64,000 bases of DNA from Ereboglobus luteus (GTDB lineage Bacteria > Verrucomicrobiota > Verrucomicrobiia > Opitutales > Opitutaceae), in NCBI RefSeq assembly GCF_003096195.1, contig NZ_CP023004.1:3266501-3330500 (forward strand). Reading direction: 5' to 3'. Shown here piece by piece: positions 26,242 through 32,689 of the stretch. The notes below the pieces were generated by a model that was not told where the DNA came from, made no database searches, and saw nothing but the letters and a program-made list of their open reading frames with translations. Each line of letters starts with the position of its first letter. Position 1 is the stretch's first letter. A program made the translations under genes and the position numbers.

Positions 26242-27903
26242 ATGCAATTTTCAGATATTCTCAACATCTTCCAAGGCATCACGACGCTCTTTGACTCGCC
26301 TTCGCACATCATGATCGGCCGCATCGGGCTGATTTTACTCGGCGGTCTGCTCGTTTATTTGGGCAAAAAGGGCACGCTCGAGCCGTTGCTCATGATTCCG
26401 ATGGGGCTCGGCATGGTCGCCGTCAATGCGGGCGTGCTTTTCATGCCCAGCCAGATGGCGGAGACCGTCACCCGCGGCTCGCTCGAATCAACCGTCGCCG
26501 AATATATTTCCATCACGACCAATGTCGAGGCGACCTACACGGAGGACGGAAAGGTGATCGTGACCGGTCCCGAGGCCGCCTCGGCCGCGCACAATCTCGC
26601 GTTTCTCTCGCGCCCGGACAAAAAGAACGCGACCAACGGAGTCGACGTCGCCTACTCGATCAACGGGAAACTTTTCACAACGGGCAAGAGTGCCGGCACG
26701 GCAATCGAAAGTTCCCCGATCGGCGCGAATCGCCAGGGGCTGGAATCCTCCGCGCCCATCGGCCAGCAACCGCGCGAGCGGGTTGAGCTTGTTTTTACCG
26801 GCGCGAACGGAGCCGAGGCGTTCAAGCAGCTCGAGACCATGCAGGCCGGCCGTGTGCAATATTTCGCCGACATGGACAAGGCGCAGTCCGGCGAAATGCC
26901 GGGCAACCTCATGATCGCGCCGCTCGTGCAGCAGCCGAAGGAATTGATGGACATGCAGCAGATCACGGCGCTGCAGCCGATCTACACGTTCGCGTTTGGC
27001 AACAGCCTGATCGCGTGCCTCGTGTTCATGGGCATCGGCGTGCTGCTCGACGTGGGCTTTCTTCTGGCGCGTCCGTTTTTGAGCATGTTCATCGCGCTGA
27101 CGTGCGAATTTGGCACGATCATCACATTCCCGATCGCGAAGGCGCTCGGCTTTTCCTTCGGAGAGGCCGCCTCGATCGCGCTCGTCGGCTGCGCGGACGG
27201 CCCCATGGTGCTCTTCGCATCGCTCAATCTTGCCAAGCACATGTTTGTGCCGATCACGGTCGTCGCTTATTTGTATCTCGGCCTGGCCTACGGCGGATAT
27301 CCCTACCTTATCCGTTTCCTCGTGCCGGCCAAGCTGCGCGCGATCAAGCTCCCGCAGCGTCCCGTCGTGAAAATTACCGCGGGTGAAAAACTCGCCTTCG
27401 CGGTGGCCGGTTGCGGCGTGCTCTGCCTGCTGTTCCCCTCGGCCGCTCCGCTTTTCCTCTCGCTCTTCCTCGGCGTCGCCGTTCGCGAGGCGGGTCTGAA
27501 AGTGTTCACGGTCATGATTGAAAACGTGTTCCTTTACGGCGCGACCATGTTCCTGGGCCTGTTGCTCGGCGTGCTTTGCGAAGCCTCGACGATTCTCAAC
27601 CCGAAAGTCGTGATGCTCCTCGTGCTCGGCATCCTCGCGCTGTTGCTCTCCGGCGTCGGCGGCATCTGCGGCGGTTACATCGCCTATCTTGTGAGCGGTC
27701 GCAAAATCAACCCCGTGATCGGCATCTCGGGTGTCAGTTGCGTGCCCACGACCGCGAAGGTCGCGCAAAAGGAAGTCTCCAAGGTCAATCCGAACTCGAT
27801 CATTCTGCCCGAGGCGCTCGGCGCGAACATCTCCGGCGTTATTACCTCGGCGATCATCACCGGCATCTACGTGACGCTGATTCCCATCCTCGAAAAACTC
27901 TGA
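26242..27903 (+). CDS. oadB: sodium-translocating decarboxylase beta subunit with large insertion
   Basis: A 553-residue integral membrane protein of the OadB/MmdB/GcdB family, which pumps Na+ using free energy from decarboxylation of a carboxybiotin carrier. Conserved parts include GRIGLILLGGLLVYLGKKG, LEPLLMIPMGLGMVAVN, LLDVGFLLARP, VGCADGPMVLFAS and the C-terminal GISGVSCVPTTAKVAQ with NPNSIILPEALGAN. Typical members have about 380-430 residues. Here about 170 residues (70-240) are inserted after the second hydrophobic segment. The insertion is polar and probably extramembrane. ATG at 26242. The biotin-carrier alpha subunit is not in the window. Confidence 0.9.
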   Translation: MQFSDILNIFQGITTLFDSPSHIMIGRIGLILLGGLLVYLGKKGTLEPLLMIPMGLGMVAVNAGVLFMPSQMAETVTRGSLESTVAEYISITTNVEATYTEDGKVIVTGPEAASAAHNLAFLSRPDKKNATNGVDVAYSINGKLFTTGKSAGTAIESSPIGANRQGLESSAPIGQQPRERVELVFTGANGAEAFKQLETMQAGRVQYFADMDKAQSGEMPGNLMIAPLVQQPKELMDMQQITALQPIYTFAFGNSLIACLVFMGIGVLLDVGFLLARPFLSMFIALTCEFGTIITFPIAKALGFSFGEAASIALVGCADGPMVLFASLNLAKHMFVPITVVAYLYLGLAYGGYPYLIRFLVPAKLRAIKLPQRPVVKITAGEKLAFAVAGCGVLCLLFPSAAPLFLSLFLGVAVREAGLKVFTVMIENVFLYGATMFLGLLLGVLCEASTILNPKVVMLLVLGILALLLSGVGGICGGYIAYLVSGRKINPVIGISGVSCVPTTAKVAQKEVSKVNPNSIILPEALGANISGVITSAIITGIYVTLIPILEKL

Positions 27904-27915
27904 GGCTGATTGCGA

Positions 27916-28173
27916 ATGACCCGCCCCGCGAAGACGGCGCTTTACTGGATAATCGGAATCGCCACATCCCTTGCGGGCGTGGCGATTGTCCGTCTGGTGG
28001 CTCCACAATTTGACGCAAAACCCTCCGCGATACTCGGATCGATCGGGCACATTGTCGCGCTCGGCGGGCTCGTCGTGATCGCCTTCGGTGTGCGCCAGCG
28101 CGTGTGGGCGCAAAGTGTGGAAAACGGCGCGAAAACCAAACCCGATTCAGAAAAACCGGACGATTCCCCGTAG
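27916..28173 (+). CDS. small two-helix membrane protein
   Basis: An 85-residue protein. Two likely membrane helices, LYWIIGIATSLAGVAIVRLVA and ILGSIGHIVALGGLVVIAFGV, are followed by a charged tail ending in KPDSEKPDDSP. The ATG at 27916 follows the OadB stop by 12 bases, so the genes are probably co-transcribed and this could be an accessory of the pump. The last codons run into a REP-like hairpin. No known family was recognised. Confidence 0.55.
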   Translation: MTRPAKTALYWIIGIATSLAGVAIVRLVAPQFDAKPSAILGSIGHIVALGGLVVIAFGVRQRVWAQSVENGAKTKPDSEKPDDSP

Positions 28174-28193
28174 GGGCGCACCTTGCGTGCGCC
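28170..28193. repeat. REP-like hairpin, GTAGGGGCG class (single)
   Basis: GGGCGCACC and its near complement in GCGTGCGCCC form one arm of the REPIN type seen at 16533 and 18536. It overlaps the stop codon of the preceding small gene. No second arm follows nearby. Confidence 0.6.
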
Positions 28194-28266
28194 CTCGTAT
28201 TCAAAGGACGATCTGCATGCGCAACCGCAAAGCGGGCGGGCGCGAAGGCGCGTGCCAGGCTCGCAA

Positions 28267-29058
28267 CTACGCCTTTTCCGGCATCCGTCCGATCTTCGTG
28301 TAATCAAGCACGGTGTGGCTGATCTGCTTCGCGGCGAGCGCGGCGCGATCCGTGAGAGGGCCGCCGGGCGGGTCGATTATTTCGCCGAGGGTGAACAGAA
28401 AACGATGCGTGCCATCGTCCGCCTGCGGGCTGAAAATCTCGGGCACAATCACGCGCGCGGGCACGGTGCGTTTCACCTCGGTGAGCGGGCGGCAAGGGTA
28501 GGGGAAGTTCAGGTTGTGCACGATGAAACTGCGCGGCGGCGTGTCGCGCGCGAGCTCGGGAATCATCCGCGCGGCATGGGCCGCGGAGTGTTTCAGTGTT
28601 TCCCCGACCTCGGGCTCGGGCGGGGTGCCGGGCTCCTTGATCTTGTCGAAAACCTCGAAGGGTAAATCCTGCGAAATCGCGATTCCCGGCAAACCGTGCA
28701 ACGCGCCCTCCCACGCGCCGCCGATGGTGCCGCTCGCGAGGATGAAGCCGAGCGATGCGTTGAACCCGACGTTAAAGCCGCTGATCACCGCGTCGGGATA
28801 TTCCGGCAGTATGTGCGCGAGCGCGATGTTCACGCAATCGCTCGGCGTGCCGGTGACCGTCCACGTCGGGCATCCCAGGCCGCGATCCGCCTGCTCGAGC
28901 GTGACCGGGCGATGCCGGGATTTCGACGCGCCGATCCAGCTCTGCTCGGTTTTCGGGGCGACAACCCAGAGGTCGTGACCCGCCTCGCGCAAGGCGTGCG
29001 CGATGACATGAAGAAAAGGGCAGTCGAGACTGTCGTCGTTGGTGAGAAGAAAACGCAT
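28267..29058 (-). CDS. surE: 5'-nucleotidase SurE-like
   Basis: A 263-residue SurE-family metal-dependent nucleoside-5'-phosphate phosphatase. The N-terminus MRFLLTNDDS corresponds to the metal-binding NDDG; Asp8 and Asp9 are kept, but the next Gly is Ser, which is unusual. GTPSDCVNIAL, ISGFNVGFNASL and SGTIGGAWEGALHGLPGIAIS are the remaining family signatures. The ATG at 29058 is chosen because the motif begins there; upstream in-frame sequence belongs to the first copy of the long repeat. It lies between a REP-like hairpin and the repeat array, transcribed away from the array. Confidence 0.9.
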   Translation of the reverse strand: MRFLLTNDDSLDCPFLHVIAHALREAGHDLWVVAPKTEQSWIGASKSRHRPVTLEQADRGLGCPTWTVTGTPSDCVNIALAHILPEYPDAVISGFNVGFNASLGFILASGTIGGAWEGALHGLPGIAISQDLPFEVFDKIKEPGTPPEPEVGETLKHSAAHAARMIPELARDTPPRSFIVHNLNFPYPCRPLTEVKRTVPARVIVPEIFSPQADDGTHRFLFTLGEIIDPPGGPLTDRAALAAKQISHTVLDYTKIGRMPEKA

Positions 29059-29120
29059 GATGCCAAAGTTAAAGCGTGTTTTTGCAAAAAAGAAGGCTGG
29101 AGTTTCCTCCGCGTTCGTGA

Positions 29121-29346
29121 GGGCAAAAAGGTCGCGGGACGCTCCAGAGGTTGCGCTTGTCAATGACTGCGGATGGCGCAATCTTTCTGTGCATGCCCCC
29201 TGGCACCATCAAAAATCCACCTGCTTTGCGCATTTCGCTAAGCCACGATGTGCTGAAGGTTTGTTGTTTTCAGAAAGGAATGTCTCGCTGTCGCACTAGG
29301 CAATGATGAAAAAATTAACAAGCCTCGGATTGTCCCGTTTTTTGCC
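29121..29346 (+). repeat. long cassette repeat, copy 1
   Basis: The first of four direct copies. It includes a 36-base block identical in all copies (29243-29278) and ends with the GGATTG-CCCG-T-run tail. It lacks the 5' leader seen in copies 2-4 and is the most diverged copy, starting only 63 bases upstream of surE. Confidence 0.85.
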
Positions 29347-29461
29347 ACTACTGCAGATATTCTTAAAACTGCGGTTGCGACCTTGAATGATTTTTTTTGA
29401 TTGGGCAGTATTCCAGACCCCAGTGATTTGAAATGTTTTTCAACCTTGTTGCACTCAAATA

Positions 29462-29737
29462 TTGATTTTAATAATAAAATTTATAGCATATTTATCGTTT
29501 CTTGTGTATTGTATTAGTATAATATACACAGGTTTCAATCGTGGATATTTTCCTGTGGGTAGATTACGCAAGAAGTTGCTAAAAAACAAAAAACTTAACG
29601 CATTAATTGATGTTGAGAATAATTGGAAAATTGGTAAAAATAACCGCCCAATATGGTATTGGGTTATAATATTAGGCCATATACTCATCGCTTTTTTTCT
29701 TTGCTGCCAACTCTTGGGTATTGCGAAATCGTTATAA
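29462..29737 (+). CDS. small membrane protein of the repeat array
   Basis: A 91-residue frame with TTG start at 29462. One N-terminal helix (IIKFIAYLSFLVYCISIIY) and one C-terminal helix (WYWVIILGHILIAFFLCC) flank a basic loop, GRLRKKLLKNKK. No family was recognised. The composition is very AT-rich compared with surE and GNAT. A short frame from an ATG at 29431 ends just inside it, so the true start or a small frameshift is open to doubt. It occupies the interval between repeat copies 1 and 2. Confidence 0.45.
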   Translation: MILIIKFIAYLSFLVYCISIIYTGFNRGYFPVGRLRKKLLKNKKLNALIDVENNWKIGKNNRPIWYWVIILGHILIAFFLCCQLLGIAKSL

Positions 29738-29783
29738 ATGAAAGTTATTGCGGGTCGAATTGATATTCACGGGAAAGGGGGGC

Positions 29784-30033
29784 GAGTTTTGAGGATTATC
29801 AGAGGGAGGGGCAAAAAGGTCGAGGAGCACTCCAGCGGTTGTGCTTGTCAATGACTGCGGACGGCGCAATCTTTGGCGCGTGAACCTCGGCACCTTCAAG
29901 AATCCGCCCGCTATGCGCGCTTCGCAAAACCACGATGTGCTGAAGGTTTGTTGTTTTCAGAAAGGAATGTCTCGCTGTCGCAATGGGCAATGATAAAAAA
30001 GTTAACAAGTCTCGGATTGCCCCGTTTTTTGCC
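29784..30033 (+). repeat. long cassette repeat, copy 2
   Basis: A direct copy including leader (GAGTTTTGAGGATTATCAG) and core. The identical 36-base block is at 29930-29965. The right end GTTAACAAGTCTCGGATTG is followed by CCCCGTTTTTTGCC. Confidence 0.9.
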
Positions 30034-30103
30034 TCCCGGTTTTTTCTCGGTAGTGTGCGCCGCGAAAAACCAATAAAAATACTTGGGAAGGAGTGATTTA
30101 TAA

Positions 30104-30697
30104 ATGAGTAAACCAATTAAGCGCATAAGCAAAAAAGTAATTATAATATATTCAATATTGGCGATCGTTTTATTATCGGTAGGAGTTTTCGGTCTCAAAA
30201 AAAAGCTGATACTGAAGACATCTGATAGGCAGATAGTGCTCCTTTGTGATTACTATTTCAATTCTGCCCCGTTGAATCGTATCGCCTGCACGGTAGAGCT
30301 GATAGATAATGCCAATAAAATGCGGTTGTTGAGCTTTACTAATTATAATAAATCACAGTTTAATGGACTTATCGCATCTTACAAGATCATGAAATATAAA
30401 ACATTGATTGATTCAGGGAATCTTGATCAGGCAAAAAAACTAATAGAAGAATTAGATTTAAATCGTTCCGAAACGATAGAGTATTTGTTTTGGAATATTG
30501 TGGATGATGCCGGTAGAATTTCTCTAGAAAAAGCATTAACAGAGATGGCGAAAACCGAAGAGATGAATAGACGCGAGTATACGCGTGAAAGCTTTAAGGA
30601 TTATTTGACAAAAGAGCGCGATAGAATTTGGAGGCAAAAGAAAAACGGAGGAGAAGGCAATAAAAGCGAGGGCCGAAAAAGAGTCAGATTAATGTAA
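30104..30697 (+). CDS. signal-anchored protein of the repeat array
   Basis: A 197-residue protein. The ATG at 30104 follows AAGGAG by about ten bases. Basic N-terminus, one membrane helix (VIIIYSILAIVLLSVGVFG), then a mostly helical, charged extracytoplasmic part with ASYKIMKYKTLIDSG and LDQAKKLIEELDLN, resembling TPR-type helical hairpins, and a Lys/Arg-rich C-terminus. It is strongly AT-rich and uses codons rare in the flanking chromosome, which suggests acquisition from elsewhere. It is the only long gene between repeat copies 2 and 3. Function unknown. Confidence 0.7.
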   Translation: MSKPIKRISKKVIIIYSILAIVLLSVGVFGLKKKLILKTSDRQIVLLCDYYFNSAPLNRIACTVELIDNANKMRLLSFTNYNKSQFNGLIASYKIMKYKTLIDSGNLDQAKKLIEELDLNRSETIEYLFWNIVDDAGRISLEKALTEMAKTEEMNRREYTRESFKDYLTKERDRIWRQKKNGGEGNKSEGRKRVRLM

Positions 30698-30729
30698 AGA
30701 TTGAAAAGGGAGGCAAAAGGGGGCAGGCC

Positions 30730-30988
30730 GAGTTTTGTTGATTTTTGAGGATTGTCAGAGGGAGGGGCGAAAAGGTCGCGGGATGCTCCAGAGGTTGCGC
30801 TTGTCAATGACTGCGGACGGCACAATCTTTTGCGCGTGAACCCCGGCATCTTCAAGAATCCGCCCGCTATGCGCGCTTCGCAAAACCACGATGTGCTGAA
30901 GGTTTGTTGTTTTCAGAAAGGAATGTCTCGCTGTCGCAATGGGCAATGATGAGAAAATTAACAAGTCTCGGATTGCCCCGTTTTTTGG
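30730..30988 (+). repeat. long cassette repeat, copy 3
   Basis: A direct copy with full leader (GAGTTTTGTTGATTTTTGAG) and core. The identical 36-base block is at 30886-30921. The right end runs almost directly into the start of the next small gene. Confidence 0.9.
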
Positions 30989-30996
30989 CTTATAAA

Positions 30997-31209
30997 ATGA
31001 AACTCATAATTTTAATACTAATGGCTGTAATTGGTGCTTTAGTGACTATATGGCTATTTAACACATGCGCTTATTATTTTTGGCTTGCAGGGCAACAGAT
31101 AGCAAATCGAGAGGCCTATTTTCATCGGCTTTATTTATTTGGTGCACTGTTTTTACTATCAATCGCCATTGAGGTTTTTCTTGTATATAAAGCGATAAAA
31201 TTAAGGTAG
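30997..31209 (+). CDS. 70-residue membrane protein of the repeat array
   Basis: ATG at 30997, eight bases after repeat copy 3 ends. The protein is almost only two membrane helices, IILILMAVIGALVTIWLF and LYLFGALFLLSIAIEVFLVY, with a short polar loop (LAGQQIANREAYFHR). It is AT-rich. No ribosome binding site is obvious, so translation may depend on sequence inside the repeat. Family unknown. Confidence 0.55.
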   Translation: MKLIILILMAVIGALVTIWLFNTCAYYFWLAGQQIANREAYFHRLYLFGALFLLSIAIEVFLVYKAIKLR

Positions 31210-31271
31210 GAACAACCGAAAAAGCCTGAGGTGGGGGCAGGCCTGAATGAAGGGGTAAAAGAGGCCGGGCC

Positions 31272-31531
31272 GAGTTTTGTTGATTTTTGAGGATTGTCAG
31301 AAGGAGGGGCGAAAAGGTCGCGGGACACTCCAGAAGTTGCGCTTGTCAATGACTGCGGATGGCGCAATCATTCCGAGCATGAACCTCGCCACCTTCAAAA
31401 ATCCGCCGGCTTTGCGCGCTTCGCAAAACCACGATGTGCTGAAGGTTTGTTGTTTTCAGAAAGGGATGTCTCGCTGTCGCAATGGGCAATGATAAAAAAG
31501 TTAACAAGTCTCGGATTGCCCCGTTTTTGCC
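31272..31531 (+). repeat. long cassette repeat, copy 4
   Basis: A direct copy with leader and core. The identical 36-base block is at 31429-31464. The middle part (about 31367-31400) differs from copies 2 and 3 and is closer to copy 1, a mosaic pattern that suggests recombination between copies. Confidence 0.9.
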
Positions 31532-31557
31532 TTCACACTGGACCCTCGATAATTATC

Positions 31558-31845
31558 ATGTTTTTTAGAAAAAAGAAAAAACTTCCGAAAGCTTCACCAA
31601 AGGTCGGCGAGTGCTTTCTTCTGGCTCTAAAAGATGGCCGTTACATGCCATTCCAAATACTGGCTCAACGCATGGATTGCGCTTTTTCCGTATGCGCCCT
31701 CGTCGGAATAACATATTCAGACAAACCGAAGGCGATTGAATCGATGGCTCAATGGACCACGCATGATATTATTGCGGAAAAAACAATATATACGACTGGC
31801 ATCAAACGCAGCATACGGGGCAACAGTGGTTACGAATCGGCATGA
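31558..31845 (+). CDS. small basic protein of the repeat array
   Basis: A 95-residue protein with ATG at 31558. It begins MFFRKKKKLPKASPK, then GECFLLALKDGRYMPFQIL and CAFSVCALVGITYSD, a compact beta-rich domain. The style resembles small Imm-type proteins of polymorphic toxin systems, but no family match can be claimed. Its stop codon overlaps the start of the next gene (ATGA), indicating translational coupling and a two-gene cassette. Confidence 0.55.
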   Translation: MFFRKKKKLPKASPKVGECFLLALKDGRYMPFQILAQRMDCAFSVCALVGITYSDKPKAIESMAQWTTHDIIAEKTIYTTGIKRSIRGNSGYESA

Positions 31846-32096
31846 GACCACTGCTTCGAAAACCTACCATGTTGTGGAAGGAGCAAAATCTCATAGCTAA
31901 AATCAAAATGTGCTTTGGCGTCGAAATACACCCAAATAACTGGAGTGGCGAAGGGAACCTTGAATATATAGCAAACGTATTATCAGGACTTGAGCCCTGG
32001 CCGGTGGACGCCCCTGGAAGTTGTACAGATTATCTAACCCCAGAAGGCAATATATTGGTTGCGCAACTAATTTCAAAAAGTAATCCAACTTCATAA
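31842..32096 (+). CDS. small unknown protein, coupled to preceding gene
   Basis: An 84-residue protein starting at an ATG that overlaps the previous stop. The sequence contains KMCFGVEIHPNNWSGEG and ANVLSGLEPWPVDAPGS. It has no membrane helix or signal. It is the last gene of the array before the inverted repeat remnant at 32142. Function unknown; a partner role with the upstream 95-residue protein is inferred from the overlap only. Confidence 0.5.
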   Translation: MRPLLRKPTMLWKEQNLIAKIKMCFGVEIHPNNWSGEGNLEYIANVLSGLEPWPVDAPGSCTDYLTPEGNILVAQLISKSNPTS

Positions 32097-32141
32097 TCAC
32101 CAAAGACCATCATCTTCCAACAGCGCGAAACTAGCTGGGAA

Positions 32142-32179
32142 GTCAAAAACGGGTCAATCCGAGACTTGTTAACAAAAAC
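32142..32179 (-). repeat. inverted remnant of the cassette repeat right end
   Basis: The reverse complement contains GTTAACAAGTCTCGGATTG followed by ACCCGTTTTTG, matching the right end of copies 2-4 except for one or two bases. It closes the array in opposite orientation. Confidence 0.75.
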
Positions 32180-32321
32180 TTGAAATTGGCCGGAAGGAGA
32201 TGAAAAAGGAAAGGGTAGGATTTTATTGATTTTCTTTATCAACCGCAACGTGAGCGAATGCGGTTCGCCGGTGGGCCAACGCTATAAGACTCCTGGCGTT
32301 ATCCTCCGTGACCGCTGCGTC

Positions 32322-32627
32322 CTACGCCAGCAAATTGCCGAACTCCGCGTGGTGCAGTTCGATGAATTTTGCCACATACGAGCACTGGGGATCGACACGG
32401 CGGCCTTGCGCACGAGCGTCGGCCAGGGCGGCGTGCACCAATTTTTCCGCCACGCCCTTGCCTCGCATTTCGGGCGGCACGAACGTGTGCGTGAAAATCA
32501 TCCGGTTGGTTTGCGGCTCCAGCACATACTCGAGCACGGATGGCTCGCCCGCGTTTGGCGGCGTCAGTTCGTAGCGGGACTTGGCCGCGTTGTGCCTTAC
32601 CGGCTCATGAGCATTGGTGTCATTCAT
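32322..32627 (-). CDS. GNAT-like N-acetyltransferase, short (YidJ/YjdJ type)
   Basis: A 101-residue protein. TNRMIFTHTFVPPEMRGKGVAEKLVHAALADARAQG contains the acetyl-CoA pyrophosphate-binding R-G-x-G-x-A pattern (RGKGVA), and the C-terminal PQCSYVAKFIELH matches the short GNAT class that ends in this block. Such proteins are cytoplasmic with unknown acceptors. ATG at 32627. GC-rich like the main chromosome, so it marks the right edge of the AT-rich array. Confidence 0.85.
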   Translation of the reverse strand: MNDTNAHEPVRHNAAKSRYELTPPNAGEPSVLEYVLEPQTNRMIFTHTFVPPEMRGKGVAEKLVHAALADARAQGRRVDPQCSYVAKFIELHHAEFGNLLA

Positions 32628-32689
32628 GGCTCAAAACTTGCCACGCACTTGCGACATTCGCAAATGCGCAGATCAATAAACGGATCGTG

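Noticed and set aside
30752-30949. A 65-residue open frame inside repeat copy 3 as a conserved gene
   Set aside because: The frame is not preserved in the other copies because of length differences, so the repeat is probably noncoding.
29121-31531. Integron attC sites in the cassette repeat
   Set aside because: The paired RYYYAAC and GTTRRRY core sites were looked for near GTTAACA and GTTGCGC and do not fit; no integrase gene is visible. The integron comparison is to layout only.
29121-31531. CRISPR array
   Set aside because: Repeats exceed 200 bases, spacings are 540-960 bases and contain genes; there are no cas genes.
29121-31531. Retron or other reverse-transcriptase-linked noncoding RNA
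   Set aside because: No reverse transcriptase gene is visible, and no strong msr/msd-type inverted ends were found.
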